Shown here: positions 44,447 to 54,356 of the stretch, one piece after another
Layout: each line of letters opens with the position of its first letter
Numbering within the stretch: position 1 is the stretch's first letter
Notes under the pieces: model-generated
What the model saw: only the letters and a program-made list of their open reading frames with translations
What the model was told of the DNA's origin: nothing
Database searches by the model: none
Position numbers and translations under genes: made by a program
Assembly: GCF_011250555.1 (NCBI RefSeq)
Contig: NZ_JAANMZ010000005.1
Span: forward strand, 1-64,000
Origin: Bacillus sp. MM2020_4
GTDB lineage: Bacteria; Bacillota; Bacilli; Bacillales; Cytobacillaceae
Direction of reading: 5' to 3'
Length of the DNA: 64,000 bases

Positions 44447-46135
44447 GTGGCTATGAAGACATCAGTGAAATCAGACATTGAAATTGCACAAGCGTCAACA
44501 ATGAAACCAATCGTAGAAATTGCAGAAAAAGTTGGTTTAACGGAGGACGATCTCGAGCTTTACGGGAAATTCAAAGCGAAAATTTCCACGGAAGCACTTA
44601 GTAAAATGAAGACAAAGGAAAGTGGGAAAGTAATTCTTGTTACCTCGATTAATCCTACGCCTGCGGGTGAAGGAAAATCAACGGTTACTGTTGGACTGGC
44701 GGATGCCTTAAATCATATCGGCAAAAAAGCAATGATTGCGATGCGTGAACCTTCGTTAGGTCCGACAATGGGGATTAAAGGAGGAGCAACCGGCGGCGGC
44801 TATTCACAAGTATTGCCAATGGAGGACATAAACCTTCACTTCACTGGAGACCTTCATGCGATTACGACTGCAAACAATGCCCTTGCTGCCTTAATTGATA
44901 ATCATCTCCAGCAGGGGAATGAACTGCACATTGACCAGCGCCGTATCGTCTGGAAACGGGCTGTCGATTTAAATGATCGTGCCTTAAGAAAGGTGATAAT
45001 AGGTCTTGGAGGCCCGCTTCAAGGTGTCCCAAGAGAAGACGGCTTTGATATTACGGTCGCATCGGAAATCATGGCTGTATTATGTTTAGCAACTGATTTA
45101 AAAGATTTAAAATTGCGACTGGCGCGGATGGTCGTAGCCTATAATGTGAATAAGGAACCTGTTACAGTAGGCGATCTTGGGGTTGAAGGAGCCTTGACAT
45201 TATTATTAAAAGAGGCAGTTAAACCAAATCTTGTCCAAACAATTGAACATACCCCGGCACTCATTCATGGTGGACCATTTGCTAATATTGCTCATGGCTG
45301 CAACAGTGTGATTGCCACTACGGCAGCAGCTAAATTAGCTGACTATGTCATCACCGAAGGAGGCTTTGGGGCGGATTTGGGGGCTGAAAAGTTTTTACAT
45401 ATAAAAGCGAGAAGTGCTGGGATTAAACCGGAGGCAGTCATCGTCGTTGCAACCATACGAGCCTTGAAAATGCATGGAGGTGTTCCGAAAACAGAGTTAG
45501 CCAAAGAAAACATTCCTTCACTTACACTAGGATTTGCTAATCTTCAAAAGCATATTGAAACAGTTAGAAGCTTTGGCCTGCCAGTTGTCGTTGCCATCAA
45601 TAAATTTATCAGTGATACCGATTTAGAAGTGCAGACATTATTAGAGTGGTGTCACAGAGAGAATGTGGTTGTTGCCTTAACGGAAGTTTGGGAAAAAGGC
45701 GGTTTAGGCGGCATTGAGCTTGCAAATAAGCTTTTGGAAGTAATCAATAAGGAAGAAAATAATTTCCATCCGTTGTATGACTTATCTGATTCACTTGAAC
45801 AAAAGATTCAAACGATTGTGCAGAAGGTATATGGCGGGAAGGATGTCGAGTTTTCACCAAAGGCTAAAAAACAATTAATTGAGTTTGAAAAGTTTGGCTG
45901 GTCTAATTTGGCTATTTGTATGGCGAAATCCCAGTATTCCTTATCGGATGATCCAACAAAGCTCGGCAGACCCACGGATTTCACCGTGACAATAAGGGAA
46001 TTTAAACCATCGATTGGGGCTGGTTTTATTGTTGCTTTAACAGGCGAAGTCATGACCATGCCGGGACTTCCTAAAAAACCTGCTGCCTTAAATATGGATG
46101 TGGATGAAAACGGAAATGCTGTAGGACTTTTCTAA
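44447..46135 (+). CDS. fhs: Formate-tetrahydrofolate ligase
   Basis: 562 residues from the preferred GTG start (spacing six from GGGGGA); ATGs at 44432 and 44453 are alternatives. Makes 10-formyl-THF from formate, ATP and THF. The P-loop [32 protein letters not shown], and the C-terminal [17 protein letters not shown] are diagnostic. B. subtilis lacks fhs, so this is an accessory one-carbon function. A cre-like site lies upstream. Confidence 0.95.
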   Translation: MAMKTSVKSDIEIAQASTMKPIVEIAEKVGLTEDDLELYGKFKAKISTEALSKMKTKESGKVILVTSINPTPAGEGKSTVTVGLADALNHIGKKAMIAMREPSLGPTMGIKGGATGGGYSQVLPMEDINLHFTGDLHAITTANNALAALIDNHLQQGNELHIDQRRIVWKRAVDLNDRALRKVIIGLGGPLQGVPREDGFDITVASEIMAVLCLATDLKDLKLRLARMVVAYNVNKEPVTVGDLGVEGALTLLLKEAVKPNLVQTIEHTPALIHGGPFANIAHGCNSVIATTAAAKLADYVITEGGFGADLGAEKFLHIKARSAGIKPEAVIVVATIRALKMHGGVPKTELAKENIPSLTLGFANLQKHIETVRSFGLPVVVAINKFISDTDLEVQTLLEWCHRENVVVALTEVWEKGGLGGIELANKLLEVINKEENNFHPLYDLSDSLEQKIQTIVQKVYGGKDVEFSPKAKKQLIEFEKFGWSNLAICMAKSQYSLSDDPTKLGRPTDFTVTIREFKPSIGAGFIVALTGEVMTMPGLPKKPAALNMDVDENGNAVGLF

Positions 46136-46151
46136 AGGAGTAGAGGTACAG

Positions 46152-46682
46152 ATGTTTGATCCAACAGCCTTCGATAATATGAAGGTGGTTATCGAAGGGG
46201 CGCTTTATGATAAGGACATAGGCGGCGAAATCGTTATCACAGATCGTAATGATGTTATCAATATGGCTAAAATGTCCCGTCAGTTTGATGTGTCTTTTCA
46301 ATTACCTAATCGTCCTGTCATGGCAAAATTTGAAATGGAATCAAGACTTGCTAATTTGGCTGCGGAACTTCTGCCATTTGGATTACAAGAGCAACATGCC
46401 GGTTGTTTTGTGGGGCTCGAGTTTTCACTGGAACGCGTCCAGGAGATTGATTATCAAACCATAAAAGGGGTTCTCCAGGATACATGGGGGACAGATAGAA
46501 AAATTTCTTTTTCAGTCATTCAACATCCATTAGAAATGAAAAAGACAAAATCTATCATTATGAAAGTGGAATTTGACCGATTAATTACAGAAGATCAATT
46601 AGATGACTTGGATGAAATGGTCAATTTCATGAAGATAAGCTTAGAACAGTTATACCTGCATATTTTTGTGCAAATGGAGTAA
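46152..46682 (+). CDS. Conserved hypothetical protein downstream of fhs
   Basis: 176 residues, 16 bases after fhs and before a terminator, so probably cotranscribed. The N-terminus (FDPTAFDNMKVVIEGALYDKDIGGEIVITDRNDVINMAKMSRQFDVSFQLP) and the rest read as a soluble alpha/beta protein with few cysteines; no motif is recognised. Ribosome site AGGAGTAGAGG. Its link to formate metabolism is only by position. Confidence 0.7.
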   Translation: MFDPTAFDNMKVVIEGALYDKDIGGEIVITDRNDVINMAKMSRQFDVSFQLPNRPVMAKFEMESRLANLAAELLPFGLQEQHAGCFVGLEFSLERVQEIDYQTIKGVLQDTWGTDRKISFSVIQHPLEMKKTKSIIMKVEFDRLITEDQLDDLDEMVNFMKISLEQLYLHIFVQME

Positions 46683-46684
46683 AG

Positions 46685-46710
46685 CCAGCTTTTATTAGCT
46701 GGTTTTATTT
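46685..46710 (+). terminator. Terminator of the fhs unit
   Basis: Stem CCAGCT/AGCTGG with a short AT loop and a TTTTATTT tail. Confidence 0.6.
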
Positions 46711-46802
46711 CTGCATGATTTAATATTTACAATATTTAAAATAAGGGGTACGATGATAGTGACTAGATATTGAGACCACATACTAAAGAGGGGGAGATGT
46801 CA

Positions 46803-47651
46803 GTGATTAAAACAGCCTGGGTTACCGATAGTACAGCATTTTTAGATGATGAACTTAAGAATCATCCTGATTTATATACGATTCCCTTAACGGTTTTGCT
46901 TGATGATGTGGAGTTTTCTGATGGGATTGACTTAACACCAAACCAGTTATTTGAGCGATTAAAACAATTAAAAAATCCACCTTTGACTTCACAGCCCTCT
47001 GTTGGCGCATTTCAAACATTATTTGAAAGACTTGCGAAAGATTACGACCAAATTATCACTGTTCTCATTTCAGGGAAACTAAGCGGTACGGTATCTTCAA
47101 GTATGCAGGCAGCAAAGCTCGTCGACATTCCTGTCATAACTTTTGATTCGCAAATTCTTACCTATCCGATGTCGGCATTACTGAAAAAGGGAATGGAGTT
47201 ACTAGCCATGGGCCATGGTGTTGAATGGATAATAGAAGAGCTGGAACAAATAAGGGATACGAATGAAACCTATGTTTTGGTTGGCAGTTTGGAGCAGCTC
47301 CACCGCGGCGGCAGGATGTCCGGGCTGCAATTTTTCCTTGGCAGTATGTTAAACGTGAAACCGATCATTTCAATTGTTGCGGGAGCACTAGAGGTAAAGG
47401 AAAAGGTTAGAGGGGAGAAAAAGGCCAAAGAAAAAATACTCGATTACTTCCGTATAGCCTATGAAAAATATCAGTTTAAAGAAGTGTATATCTTGTATGG
47501 GTTGCATGAAGAACATGCGGAGGATTGGCAAGTGGAACTGAAGGAACAATTCCCGCTAGTTCGAATCATCTGTTGTCCACTAGGAGCGGTAATCGGTGTG
47601 CACGCCGGTGAGAACACTCTTGGGATCAGCTGGTTTAATGGATTTAGCTAA
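46803..47651 (+). CDS. DegV-family fatty-acid-binding protein
   Basis: 282 residues. Family motifs: WVTDSTAFLDDEL, the fatty-acid-head site SGKLSGTVSSSMQAA, RGGRMSGLQFFLGSMLNVKPI. DegV/FakB proteins present fatty acids to the kinase FakA, making acyl phosphates for phospholipids. The GTG at 46803 fits the GAGGGGGAG site; an ATG at 46797 overlaps it too closely. Confidence 0.88.
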   Translation: MIKTAWVTDSTAFLDDELKNHPDLYTIPLTVLLDDVEFSDGIDLTPNQLFERLKQLKNPPLTSQPSVGAFQTLFERLAKDYDQIITVLISGKLSGTVSSSMQAAKLVDIPVITFDSQILTYPMSALLKKGMELLAMGHGVEWIIEELEQIRDTNETYVLVGSLEQLHRGGRMSGLQFFLGSMLNVKPIISIVAGALEVKEKVRGEKKAKEKILDYFRIAYEKYQFKEVYILYGLHEEHAEDWQVELKEQFPLVRIICCPLGAVIGVHAGENTLGISWFNGFS

Positions 47652-47663
47652 TATACGATAGTA

Positions 47664-47699
47664 GATTCCGCGGAATTCAATGATGATTCCGCGGATTTG
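47664..47699 (+). terminator. Terminator-like hairpin after degV-family gene
   Basis: Ten-pair stem TCCGCGGAAT/ATTCCGCGGA, followed by TTTGCTATTTT; the T run is weak. Confidence 0.5.
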
Positions 47700-47743
47700 C
47701 TATTTTATGATAAAATAGCAAGGATGAGAGCAGGTGTTTACAA

Positions 47744-48394
47744 TTGAAAAATGAATTAATAGTAACTACAGAAAAATTTGTCCGAAGCGAATTAGGGGAG
47801 GATGCAACCGGTCATGATTGGTATCATGTCGACCGTGTCCGCAGAAATGCTCTACATATTTGTAAAAAAGAAATGACGGGAGACCCGTTTATAATTGAAA
47901 TAGCAGCCCTTCTTCATGATATTCCGGATGAAAAATTAAACGAAAGTGTTGCAGCAGGGCGGGCGAAATTATCTTCGTATTTCCAGACAATTGCCCTCCC
48001 GGAAAAGGACAGGAACCATATTACAGAAATTATCGAATCGATTTCATATAAAGGCGGCAGAAGAACGGCGCTTCTATCGGTGGAAGCAAAAATTGTCCAG
48101 GATGCTGACCGACTAGATGCGATAGGGGCGATTGGCATTGCCAGGGCATTTGCCTATGGCGGTAAAAAAGGACAGCCGATCTATGATCCTTTCATCGCTG
48201 TCAGAGAAGAAATGACAGTAGAAGAATATCGCAAAGGAAAGTCAACCAGCATTCATCATTTCTATGAAAAACTGTTGAAATTAAAGGACCTAATGAACAC
48301 AAAAACTGCAAAAAAACTGGCAGTGAGCCGGCAACAGATGATGGCTGAATTTTTAGAACAATTTTATCAAGAATGGGATGGACAGGACTTATGA
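47744..48394 (+). CDS. ypgQ: HD-domain phosphohydrolase YpgQ
   Basis: 216 residues, TTG start behind CAGGTG. HD signature: H in HDWYHVDRV, HD in ALLHDIPDEKL, D in IVQDADRLDAIGAIGIARAF. B. subtilis YpgQ is a metal-dependent nucleotide pyrophosphohydrolase. ATGA overlap with the following ABC-F gene. Confidence 0.88.
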   Translation: MKNELIVTTEKFVRSELGEDATGHDWYHVDRVRRNALHICKKEMTGDPFIIEIAALLHDIPDEKLNESVAAGRAKLSSYFQTIALPEKDRNHITEIIESISYKGGRRTALLSVEAKIVQDADRLDAIGAIGIARAFAYGGKKGQPIYDPFIAVREEMTVEEYRKGKSTSIHHFYEKLLKLKDLMNTKTAKKLAVSRQQMMAEFLEQFYQEWDGQDL

Positions 48395-50274
48395 AAATGA
48401 TCTCGGTGGAAAATGTGTCAAAAACATATGGGGAGAAACAGCTTTTTAATGAAATTTCCTTTACGATTAGTGAAAAAGAGCGTGTAGGCTTAATTGGAAT
48501 CAATGGGACTGGTAAATCTTCTTTATTAAAAATTATTGCCGGCCAGGATGCGCCGGACGAAGGAAAAATCATCACCGGTAAAGATTATTCGATTTCATTT
48601 TTAGATCAAAGACCAGAGTTAGATGAAGATAAGACTGTATTAGAACAAGTTTTTCATGGGGAAGCGCCCATATTAAAATTAATGCGTCATTACGAAAAGA
48701 CATTACTAAACCTAAATGAGTCTCCTAACGATGTGAAGATTCAAGAGGAACTTTTTCAATTGCAAAAACAAATGGATGCATTAAATGCCTGGAATGCCAG
48801 TACGAATGCCAAGACTATTTTAATGAAATTAGGGATTGAGGATTTCTCCAAAAAAATTGGTGAGCTCTCAGGGGGGCAAAAAAAGCGGGTGGCACTTGCA
48901 CAAGTATTAATAGCCGAGCCGGATTTACTCATCTTAGACGAACCGACGAACCATCTCGATTTTGATTCAGTCAAGTGGCTCGAAGACTTTTTAAGTAAAT
49001 ATAAAGGCTCCATTTTGCTTGTTACCCATGACCGCTACTTTTTAGACCGGGTAGCCAACCGTATGTTTGAATTGGACAGCGGCAATCTTTATAGTTACAA
49101 AGGAAACTATGCGGACTTTTTAGAAGCAAAGGCAATTCGTGAGGAAAATGAAGCGGCCACATTCGAAAAAAGAAAAAACCTTTTCCGCAAGGAGCTAGAG
49201 TGGATGCGGCGCGGTGCACAGGCTAGAAGCACGAAACAAAAGGCGCGAATCCAGCGCTTTGAAGAGTTGGATGACAAGATTGCAGGCGGGAAGTCATCCG
49301 GAGAAAAATTGGATATTTCATTAAATGGCAGCAGGCTCGGGAAACAGGTTTTTGAATTGAAAGATGCTTCTAAGCGCTATGAGGAAAAAGTCATTCTACA
49401 TCATTTTGATTTACTAGTTAAGCCAGGGGACAGGATTGGGATTATTGGCAGGAATGGTGCCGGAAAGTCAACATTATTAAATATCCTTGCAAAGAAAATT
49501 CCGCTTGATGAAGGCGAATTCGTTATGGGACAAACCGTTAAAATTGCTTATTATACGCAGGAAAGCGAAGATATGGATGAGAATAAGCGAATGATAGAAT
49601 ATATTAAGGAAACCGCTGAGATTGTTGAAACCTCGGATGGTAAGACCATTTCCGCAGCGCAAATGCTTGAGCGTTTTCTTTTCCCTCCGTTTACACATGG
49701 GACGCCCATTCGCAAACTTTCGGGAGGAGAAAAGCGACGTCTTTACTTGTTAAAACTGTTAATGTCTGCACCAAATGTCCTCTTATTGGATGAACCGACA
49801 AATGACCTTGATACCCAAACATTGACGGTACTAGAGGACTATCTGGAAGAATTCCCGGGGGTAGTTATCACCGTTTCGCATGACCGTTATTTCCTTGATA
49901 AAGTGGCCGAACAGCTGTTGATTTTACGTGGAGAAGGTATAATCGATCCTTTTTATGGGAATTACAGCGAACACCTTGAAAAAGAAATAGCCATAGCGGC
50001 GCAAAAGCCTGTCACAAAACCTACTTCCTCTTACAAAGCTCCCGAAAAGGAAAAGAAGAAAAAGCTGAGCTTTAAAGAGCAAAAGGAATGGGAAGAGATT
50101 GACGATGTAATTGCAGCGACGGAGGCCAGCCTTGAAGCGGTATCGGAAGAACTAGGAAGAGTTGGCAGTGATTTTACAAAGGCGCAGGAATTAATGAAAC
50201 AAGAAACAGCCTTGAACGAAAGGCTCGAACAATTAATCGAGCGTTGGTCATATCTTGCGGAGATTGCTGATTAA
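48391..50274 (+). CDS. yfmR: ABC-F ribosome-associated ATPase, YfmR/Uup type
   Basis: 627 residues: two ABC domains (Walker A GINGTGKSS and GRNGAGKST; signatures LSGGQKKR and LSGGEKRR), linker with RRGAQARSTKQKARIQRFEEL typical of Uup/YfmR, and a C-terminal coiled coil (EVSEELGRVGSDFTKAQELMKQE region) that binds the ribosome. YfmR helps EF-P-like rescue of stalled ribosomes. No membrane domain, so not a transporter. Exact orthology to YfmR is by family features. Confidence 0.85.
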   Translation: MKMISVENVSKTYGEKQLFNEISFTISEKERVGLIGINGTGKSSLLKIIAGQDAPDEGKIITGKDYSISFLDQRPELDEDKTVLEQVFHGEAPILKLMRHYEKTLLNLNESPNDVKIQEELFQLQKQMDALNAWNASTNAKTILMKLGIEDFSKKIGELSGGQKKRVALAQVLIAEPDLLILDEPTNHLDFDSVKWLEDFLSKYKGSILLVTHDRYFLDRVANRMFELDSGNLYSYKGNYADFLEAKAIREENEAATFEKRKNLFRKELEWMRRGAQARSTKQKARIQRFEELDDKIAGGKSSGEKLDISLNGSRLGKQVFELKDASKRYEEKVILHHFDLLVKPGDRIGIIGRNGAGKSTLLNILAKKIPLDEGEFVMGQTVKIAYYTQESEDMDENKRMIEYIKETAEIVETSDGKTISAAQMLERFLFPPFTHGTPIRKLSGGEKRRLYLLKLLMSAPNVLLLDEPTNDLDTQTLTVLEDYLEEFPGVVITVSHDRYFLDKVAEQLLILRGEGIIDPFYGNYSEHLEKEIAIAAQKPVTKPTSSYKAPEKEKKKKLSFKEQKEWEEIDDVIAATEASLEAVSEELGRVGSDFTKAQELMKQETALNERLEQLIERWSYLAEIAD

Positions 50275-50358
50275 AGACTTAGTAAAGCATATCAAATGAA
50301 GGTACCTTTACCAATATGATAAACTTGTAAAAGAAAACATAAGAATAAGGTGATTATG

Positions 50359-51492
50359 GTGATAATTAAGGCAATAGAACCAACGCCAAGTCCGAATACC
50401 ATGAAAATAAATTTAGATCAAGAGCTGCCAATGGGGAAAAGTCATAATTATAAGAAAGAAACAGCTGTGGATGCCCCTGCAATTATACAGTCTATTTTAC
50501 AAATTGATGGAATAAAAGGGGTATACCATGTAGCAGATTTTCTGGCTGTGGAAAGGAATGCAAAATATGACTGGAAGGACCTATTGCCCCAGGTTCGTAA
50601 GGCATTTGGAGAAAAAGTGGATGAAGCTGCTTCATCTAAAATGGTGGATGAACATTTTGGTGAGATAAAGGTAGAAATCCAAATGTTTAAGGAAATTCCC
50701 CTACAAGTGAAACTGACAGATAGCTCAACGGAACGCAGATTTGGCATGCCGGAATACTTTTTAAAGGCAAGGGAGCGTGCACAGCTTCCCGAAGACAACT
50801 ATATTTTATTAAGAAAATGGCAAAATCAAGGTGTCCGCTATGGTGAGTTTGAACAAATTGGCCAAGAGGTTGTCGAGGAATTAATTGCAGCCTATCCAAG
50901 TGAACGTCTAGAGGCACTTGTAACAAAAGCGCAAACGAGCGATTCAGCTTCTGCTCCAAAACCGAAAAGAGTTCGTAAAAAAGTAACGAGCGCCGATCTC
51001 GAAAATCAAGACTGGCAGATTCGCTACCAGCTGCTCGAGCAAATGGAGGATCCTGAGCTTGAAGATTTACCTGCTCTTGAAAAAGCATTATCAGATGTGA
51101 AGCCATCCATTCGCAGACTGGCTACAGTCTATTTGGGTATGATCAAAGAACAGGAAGTATTGCCCCTGTTATATCGAGCATTGAAGGATAAAACCGTAAC
51201 TGTGAGGAGAACCGCGGGCGATTGCTTATCCGATTTAGGTTTTCCGGAAGCAGCCCTCGAAATGACAAAGGCATTGCAGGATTCCAGCAAATTGGTACGC
51301 TGGCGGGCAGCCATGTTTTTATACGAGGTAGGAGATCAGGCGTCCTTACCAGCATTAAAAGCGGCGGAAAATGATCCTGAATTTGAAGTGAGCATGCAAA
51401 TCAAAATGGCGATTGAAAGAATTGAAGGCGGCGAGGAAGCAAAGGGTTCTGTCTGGAAACAAATGACCGAAGTAAGAAAATTAGACAAGTAA
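50359..51492 (+). CDS. ypgR: YpgR, NifU-N-like plus HEAT-repeat protein
   Basis: 377 residues. N-terminal Nfu/NifU-type domain (IIKAIEPTPSPNTMKINLDQELPMGKSH), a linker with basic PKPKRVRKK, and a C-terminal block of HEAT-like repeats (VKPSIRRLATVYLGMIKEQEVLPLL, KTVTVRRTAGDCLSDLG, SKLVRWRAAMFLYEVGDQASLPAL). Homologous to the conserved virulence factor C family. The GTG start aligns with family N-termini and has AAGGTG six bases upstream; ATG at 50356 is an alternative. Confidence 0.88.
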   Translation: MIIKAIEPTPSPNTMKINLDQELPMGKSHNYKKETAVDAPAIIQSILQIDGIKGVYHVADFLAVERNAKYDWKDLLPQVRKAFGEKVDEAASSKMVDEHFGEIKVEIQMFKEIPLQVKLTDSSTERRFGMPEYFLKARERAQLPEDNYILLRKWQNQGVRYGEFEQIGQEVVEELIAAYPSERLEALVTKAQTSDSASAPKPKRVRKKVTSADLENQDWQIRYQLLEQMEDPELEDLPALEKALSDVKPSIRRLATVYLGMIKEQEVLPLLYRALKDKTVTVRRTAGDCLSDLGFPEAALEMTKALQDSSKLVRWRAAMFLYEVGDQASLPALKAAENDPEFEVSMQIKMAIERIEGGEEAKGSVWKQMTEVRKLDK

Positions 51493-51548
51493 TTTTGTCA
51501 TTACCCAATCGTATTGTATTCTAAAAAAGAGAAATGGAGTGATCTTAC

Positions 51549-51986
51549 ATGTCAAATGCCTATGAAGAATATATGAAACAAATGGTGCTGCCGATGCGTG
51601 AAGAGCTAACAAAGGCAGGATTTGAGGAGCTGGCAACAGCAGAAGAAGTAGAGAATTTTATGGATCAGACAAACGGAACAGCACTTGTAGTTGTGAATTC
51701 TGTTTGCGGTTGTGCCGCTGGATTGGCACGCCCCGCTGCGACACAAGCAGTGTTAAATAGTGAGAAAAAGCCGGAACGTTTAGTAACTGTTTTCGCCGGC
51801 CAGGATAAAGAAGCGACTGCGAAAATGCGCGAGTATTTTGATGGAATTGAACCTTCATCGCCATCGATGGCACTAGTAAAGGATAAAAAGGTCGTCCATT
51901 TTATTCCCCGCCACGATATCGAGGGAATGCCAATGGAAGCAGTTATGCAAAATTTAATGAGAGCATTTGAAGCTCATTGCGAATGA
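51549..51986 (+). CDS. brxA: Bacilliredoxin BrxA (YphP)
   Basis: 145-residue thioredoxin-fold protein removing bacillithiol from mixed disulfides. The active site is CGC (C53, C55) in NSVCGCAAGLARP, the BrxA/YphP form. ATG behind AAATGGAGTG. Consistent with a bacillithiol-using firmicute. Confidence 0.95.
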   Translation: MSNAYEEYMKQMVLPMREELTKAGFEELATAEEVENFMDQTNGTALVVVNSVCGCAAGLARPAATQAVLNSEKKPERLVTVFAGQDKEATAKMREYFDGIEPSSPSMALVKDKKVVHFIPRHDIEGMPMEAVMQNLMRAFEAHCE

Positions 51987-52013
51987 GGATGTCATCTGAC
52001 GTCCTTTTTTTTT
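51986..52013 (+). terminator. brxA terminator
   Basis: Stem AGGATGTCA/TGACGTCCT with one G-U pair and loop TC, followed by TTTTTTTT. Confidence 0.75.
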
Positions 52014-52160
52014 GAGATTTTTTTGCATAGAACCTTGTAGTAGTGAATGAAATATTTTGAAAATAGTTCAAACTGATTTTTCCATTTTTTCAAAAAAAGA
52101 AGTATAATATTTTGTAAGAAACATTAAATTGTATCTTTCGCTAGAAAAAGGTGTGATGTT

Positions 52161-52757
52161 GTGATGAATAAGTGGCTTCGGAAACCACTGTTTGTATTGA
52201 TTTCCATTTTAACCTTCGGCTTAGTTACACCAACACAATTAATGAACTCAGTAAACGCCGAGAATCTTCAGGATCGGGATGTCTTTGAGGCTCCGGCGGT
52301 GGAAAATAGTTTCACGCAAAAGAATCGATTTTTCGAAGAATCAGAGTTTAACAGAGAAGCGTTTATGGAAGAACTAATAAAGCAGGCTGAAATTCAATCC
52401 TATCAAAAGTTCGGTACACGTATTAAGCCTATGATTGAAAATGAATTCCGTGAAATAATCCTGCCAAATATCGAAGAGGCACTGGTTGAAACAGCATCTC
52501 AATTTCCGGAAGAGGATTTGAAAAATCTAACAATTACAGAGCAACCGAGTGCGGGACTCTCTGAGAAAATTTTTAATATTAAAAATAGCGAAGAAGGAAA
52601 AGATATATTACGTTTCCATGTTAGAAGAGATAATCCGCCAAAAGAAGGATATTGGTTTAATTTTCATTACCATACCTACCATGATGATTTCCAAAGTCAC
52701 CATGATCTGGGAACCATTTATTGGGCTAAAAATACACCGCCTAAATGGATGAGTTAG
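52161..52757 (+). CDS. ypjP: YpjP family secreted protein
   Basis: 198 residues with an N-terminal signal peptide (KWLRKPLFVLISILTFGLVTPTQ), then a hydrophilic domain ending HFHVRRDNPPKEGYWFNFHYHTYHDDFQSHHDLGTIYWAKNTPPKW, a His/aromatic-rich region characteristic of YpjP. Function unknown. GTG or the ATG three bases later could start it. Last gene of the B. subtilis-like backbone here. Confidence 0.85.
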   Translation: MMNKWLRKPLFVLISILTFGLVTPTQLMNSVNAENLQDRDVFEAPAVENSFTQKNRFFEESEFNREAFMEELIKQAEIQSYQKFGTRIKPMIENEFREIILPNIEEALVETASQFPEEDLKNLTITEQPSAGLSEKIFNIKNSEEGKDILRFHVRRDNPPKEGYWFNFHYHTYHDDFQSHHDLGTIYWAKNTPPKWMS

Positions 52758-52802
52758 TTTTGTGTTCGTGAATGGGCGAGGAAATATTTAATTATAATAA
52801 AA

Positions 52803-52828
52803 TGAAACCTTTTTAAGAGAAGCTCGTA
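52803..52828 (+). promoter_or_regulatory. sigmaW-type (ECF) promoter of Ter operon 1
   Basis: TGAAAC (52803-52808), 16-base spacer, CGTA (52825-52828): an exact match to the sigmaW consensus, 34 bases before the terD start. The B. subtilis yceCDEFGH operon is known to be sigmaW-, sigmaM- and sigmaB-responsive. Confidence 0.75.
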
Positions 52829-52862
52829 AATAAACTATTACCAAAAATGGAGGAATGAAAAA

Positions 52863-53444
52863 ATGGCAGTAAGTTTATCAAAAGGACAAAAAGTAGATTT
52901 AACAAAAACAAATCCAGGACTTACGAGTGTTGTGGTTGGACTTGGCTGGGACACGAATAAATATGATGGAGGAAACGATTTTGACTTAGATTCATCCGTA
53001 TTCCTTTTAGGCGAAAGCGGAAAAGTTTCGAGCGAAGCGGATTTTATTTTTTACAATAATCCACAAGGAGCAGGCGGCGCTGTAGTACATACCGGAGACA
53101 ATCGCACGGGAGCAGGTGACGGTGATGACGAACAAGTAAAAATTAATCTTACTGCGATTCCAGCAAACGTTCAGCGTATTGCATTTACGATTACAATCCA
53201 TGAGGCTGACACTAGAAATCAGAACTTTGGACAAGTCAGCAATGCATATGCTCGTATTTTTAACGATGCTACAGGTGAAGAGCTTATTCGTTATGACCTG
53301 GGAGAAGACTTCTCGATTGAAACAGCAATTGTTGTTGGTGAACTATATCGCCATAATGGTGAATGGAAATTTAGTGCAATCGGCAGCGGTTACCAAGGTG
53401 GATTAGCTGCATTAGCAACAGACTTTGGTTTATCGATTGCTTAA
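52863..53444 (+). CDS. yceD: TerD-family stress protein, YceD type
   Basis: 193-residue TerD beta-sandwich protein: opening [30 protein letters not shown], Ca-binding acidic loops DFDLDSSVF and [15 protein letters not shown], then [18 protein letters not shown] and a C-terminal [17 protein letters not shown]. TerD proteins mediate tellurite, metal and envelope stress resistance. First gene behind the ECF promoter; ribosome site GGAGGAATG. Confidence 0.93.
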   Translation: MAVSLSKGQKVDLTKTNPGLTSVVVGLGWDTNKYDGGNDFDLDSSVFLLGESGKVSSEADFIFYNNPQGAGGAVVHTGDNRTGAGDGDDEQVKINLTAIPANVQRIAFTITIHEADTRNQNFGQVSNAYARIFNDATGEELIRYDLGEDFSIETAIVVGELYRHNGEWKFSAIGSGYQGGLAALATDFGLSIA

Positions 53445-53456
53445 TAAGTAGAAAAG

Positions 53457-53483
53457 GAAAGACCTGGCCAAAAGGGTCTTTTT
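53457..53483 (+). terminator. Partial terminator between terD and terC
   Basis: AAAGACC/GGTCTTT stem with T run. Being short, it probably lets part of transcription continue, lowering terC and downstream expression relative to terD (inference). Confidence 0.5.
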
Positions 53484-53506
53484 AAAAAAATGGAGGAATA
53501 CACTTA

Positions 53507-54283
53507 ATGTCGGTTTTACAACATATTTTAGACACCTATGCCCAATTCTTTAACTGGGAAATGTGGGGCGAAGTGTTAACTAATCCGGTCAGCTGGGGTC
53601 TGATTGGCACCTTAGTCATACTGGAAGGTCTTCTTTCTGCCGATAATGCGCTGGTCTTAGCGGTCATGGTTAAACATTTGCCATCAGAAAGGCGGAAGAA
53701 AGCCCTTTTCTACGGCCTGTTGGGCGCCTATATTTTCCGCTTTATTGCGATTGGGATTGGTGTTTTACTCATCAAACTTTGGTGGGTGAAAATATTGGGG
53801 GCAGGGTACCTCGCTTGGTTGTCCATCAAGTATTTCATAGATAAGAAAAAAGCAGCTGAGAATGATGAGGATGATGAAGCGGAGGGCATGAACCAAACCG
53901 GATTGCTGATTCGCTTATTTGGAACCTTCTGGGGTACAGTGGCAGCTGTTGAATTAATGGATATTGCCTTCTCTGTTGATAGTGTTCTTGCAGCATTTGG
54001 TGTAAGTGAACAGGTTTGGGTATTATTAATTGGTGGTATGCTTGGTGTGCTGATGATGCGTGGTATTGCAGGTGTATTCTTAACATTGATAGACCGCGTG
54101 CCTGAGCTGGAGACAACAGCCTATATTTTAATCCTTATTATCGCTTTGAAAATGCTTCTTGCCGTAGTAGGAATTGATATGGGGCATGTGATATTCTTTA
54201 TCATTCTATTAGTAACCTTCGCAGCTACTTTTGTTGTTCACTTTATGAATAAGAAAAAGGAAGGCAGTAAGGAAACCAATTAA
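53507..54283 (+). CDS. yceF: TerC-family membrane protein, YceF type
   Basis: 258 residues, seven to eight helices. TerC signature: EGLLSADNALVLAVMVKHLP and ELMDIAFSVDSVLAAFGVS, two acidic motifs likely binding metal. TerC proteins of B. subtilis (YceF/MeeF, YkoY/MeeY) metalate exoenzymes by exporting Mn. Ribosome site TGGAGGAAT. The acidic cytoplasmic loop AAENDEDDEAEG is typical. Confidence 0.9.
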   Translation: MSVLQHILDTYAQFFNWEMWGEVLTNPVSWGLIGTLVILEGLLSADNALVLAVMVKHLPSERRKKALFYGLLGAYIFRFIAIGIGVLLIKLWWVKILGAGYLAWLSIKYFIDKKKAAENDEDDEAEGMNQTGLLIRLFGTFWGTVAAVELMDIAFSVDSVLAAFGVSEQVWVLLIGGMLGVLMMRGIAGVFLTLIDRVPELETTAYILILIIALKMLLAVVGIDMGHVIFFIILLVTFAATFVVHFMNKKKEGSKETN

Positions 54284-54356
54284 TCATGTTTAAAAATGAG
54301 GAGCTGACGAGAGTCCGTCTCCTCTATTTTTTACCTTTCGAAGAGGAGAAAAGGTT

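Noticed and set aside
50687..51106. 139-codon minus-strand frame inside ypgR
   Set aside because: Antisense shadow of a well-supported gene with no start signal.
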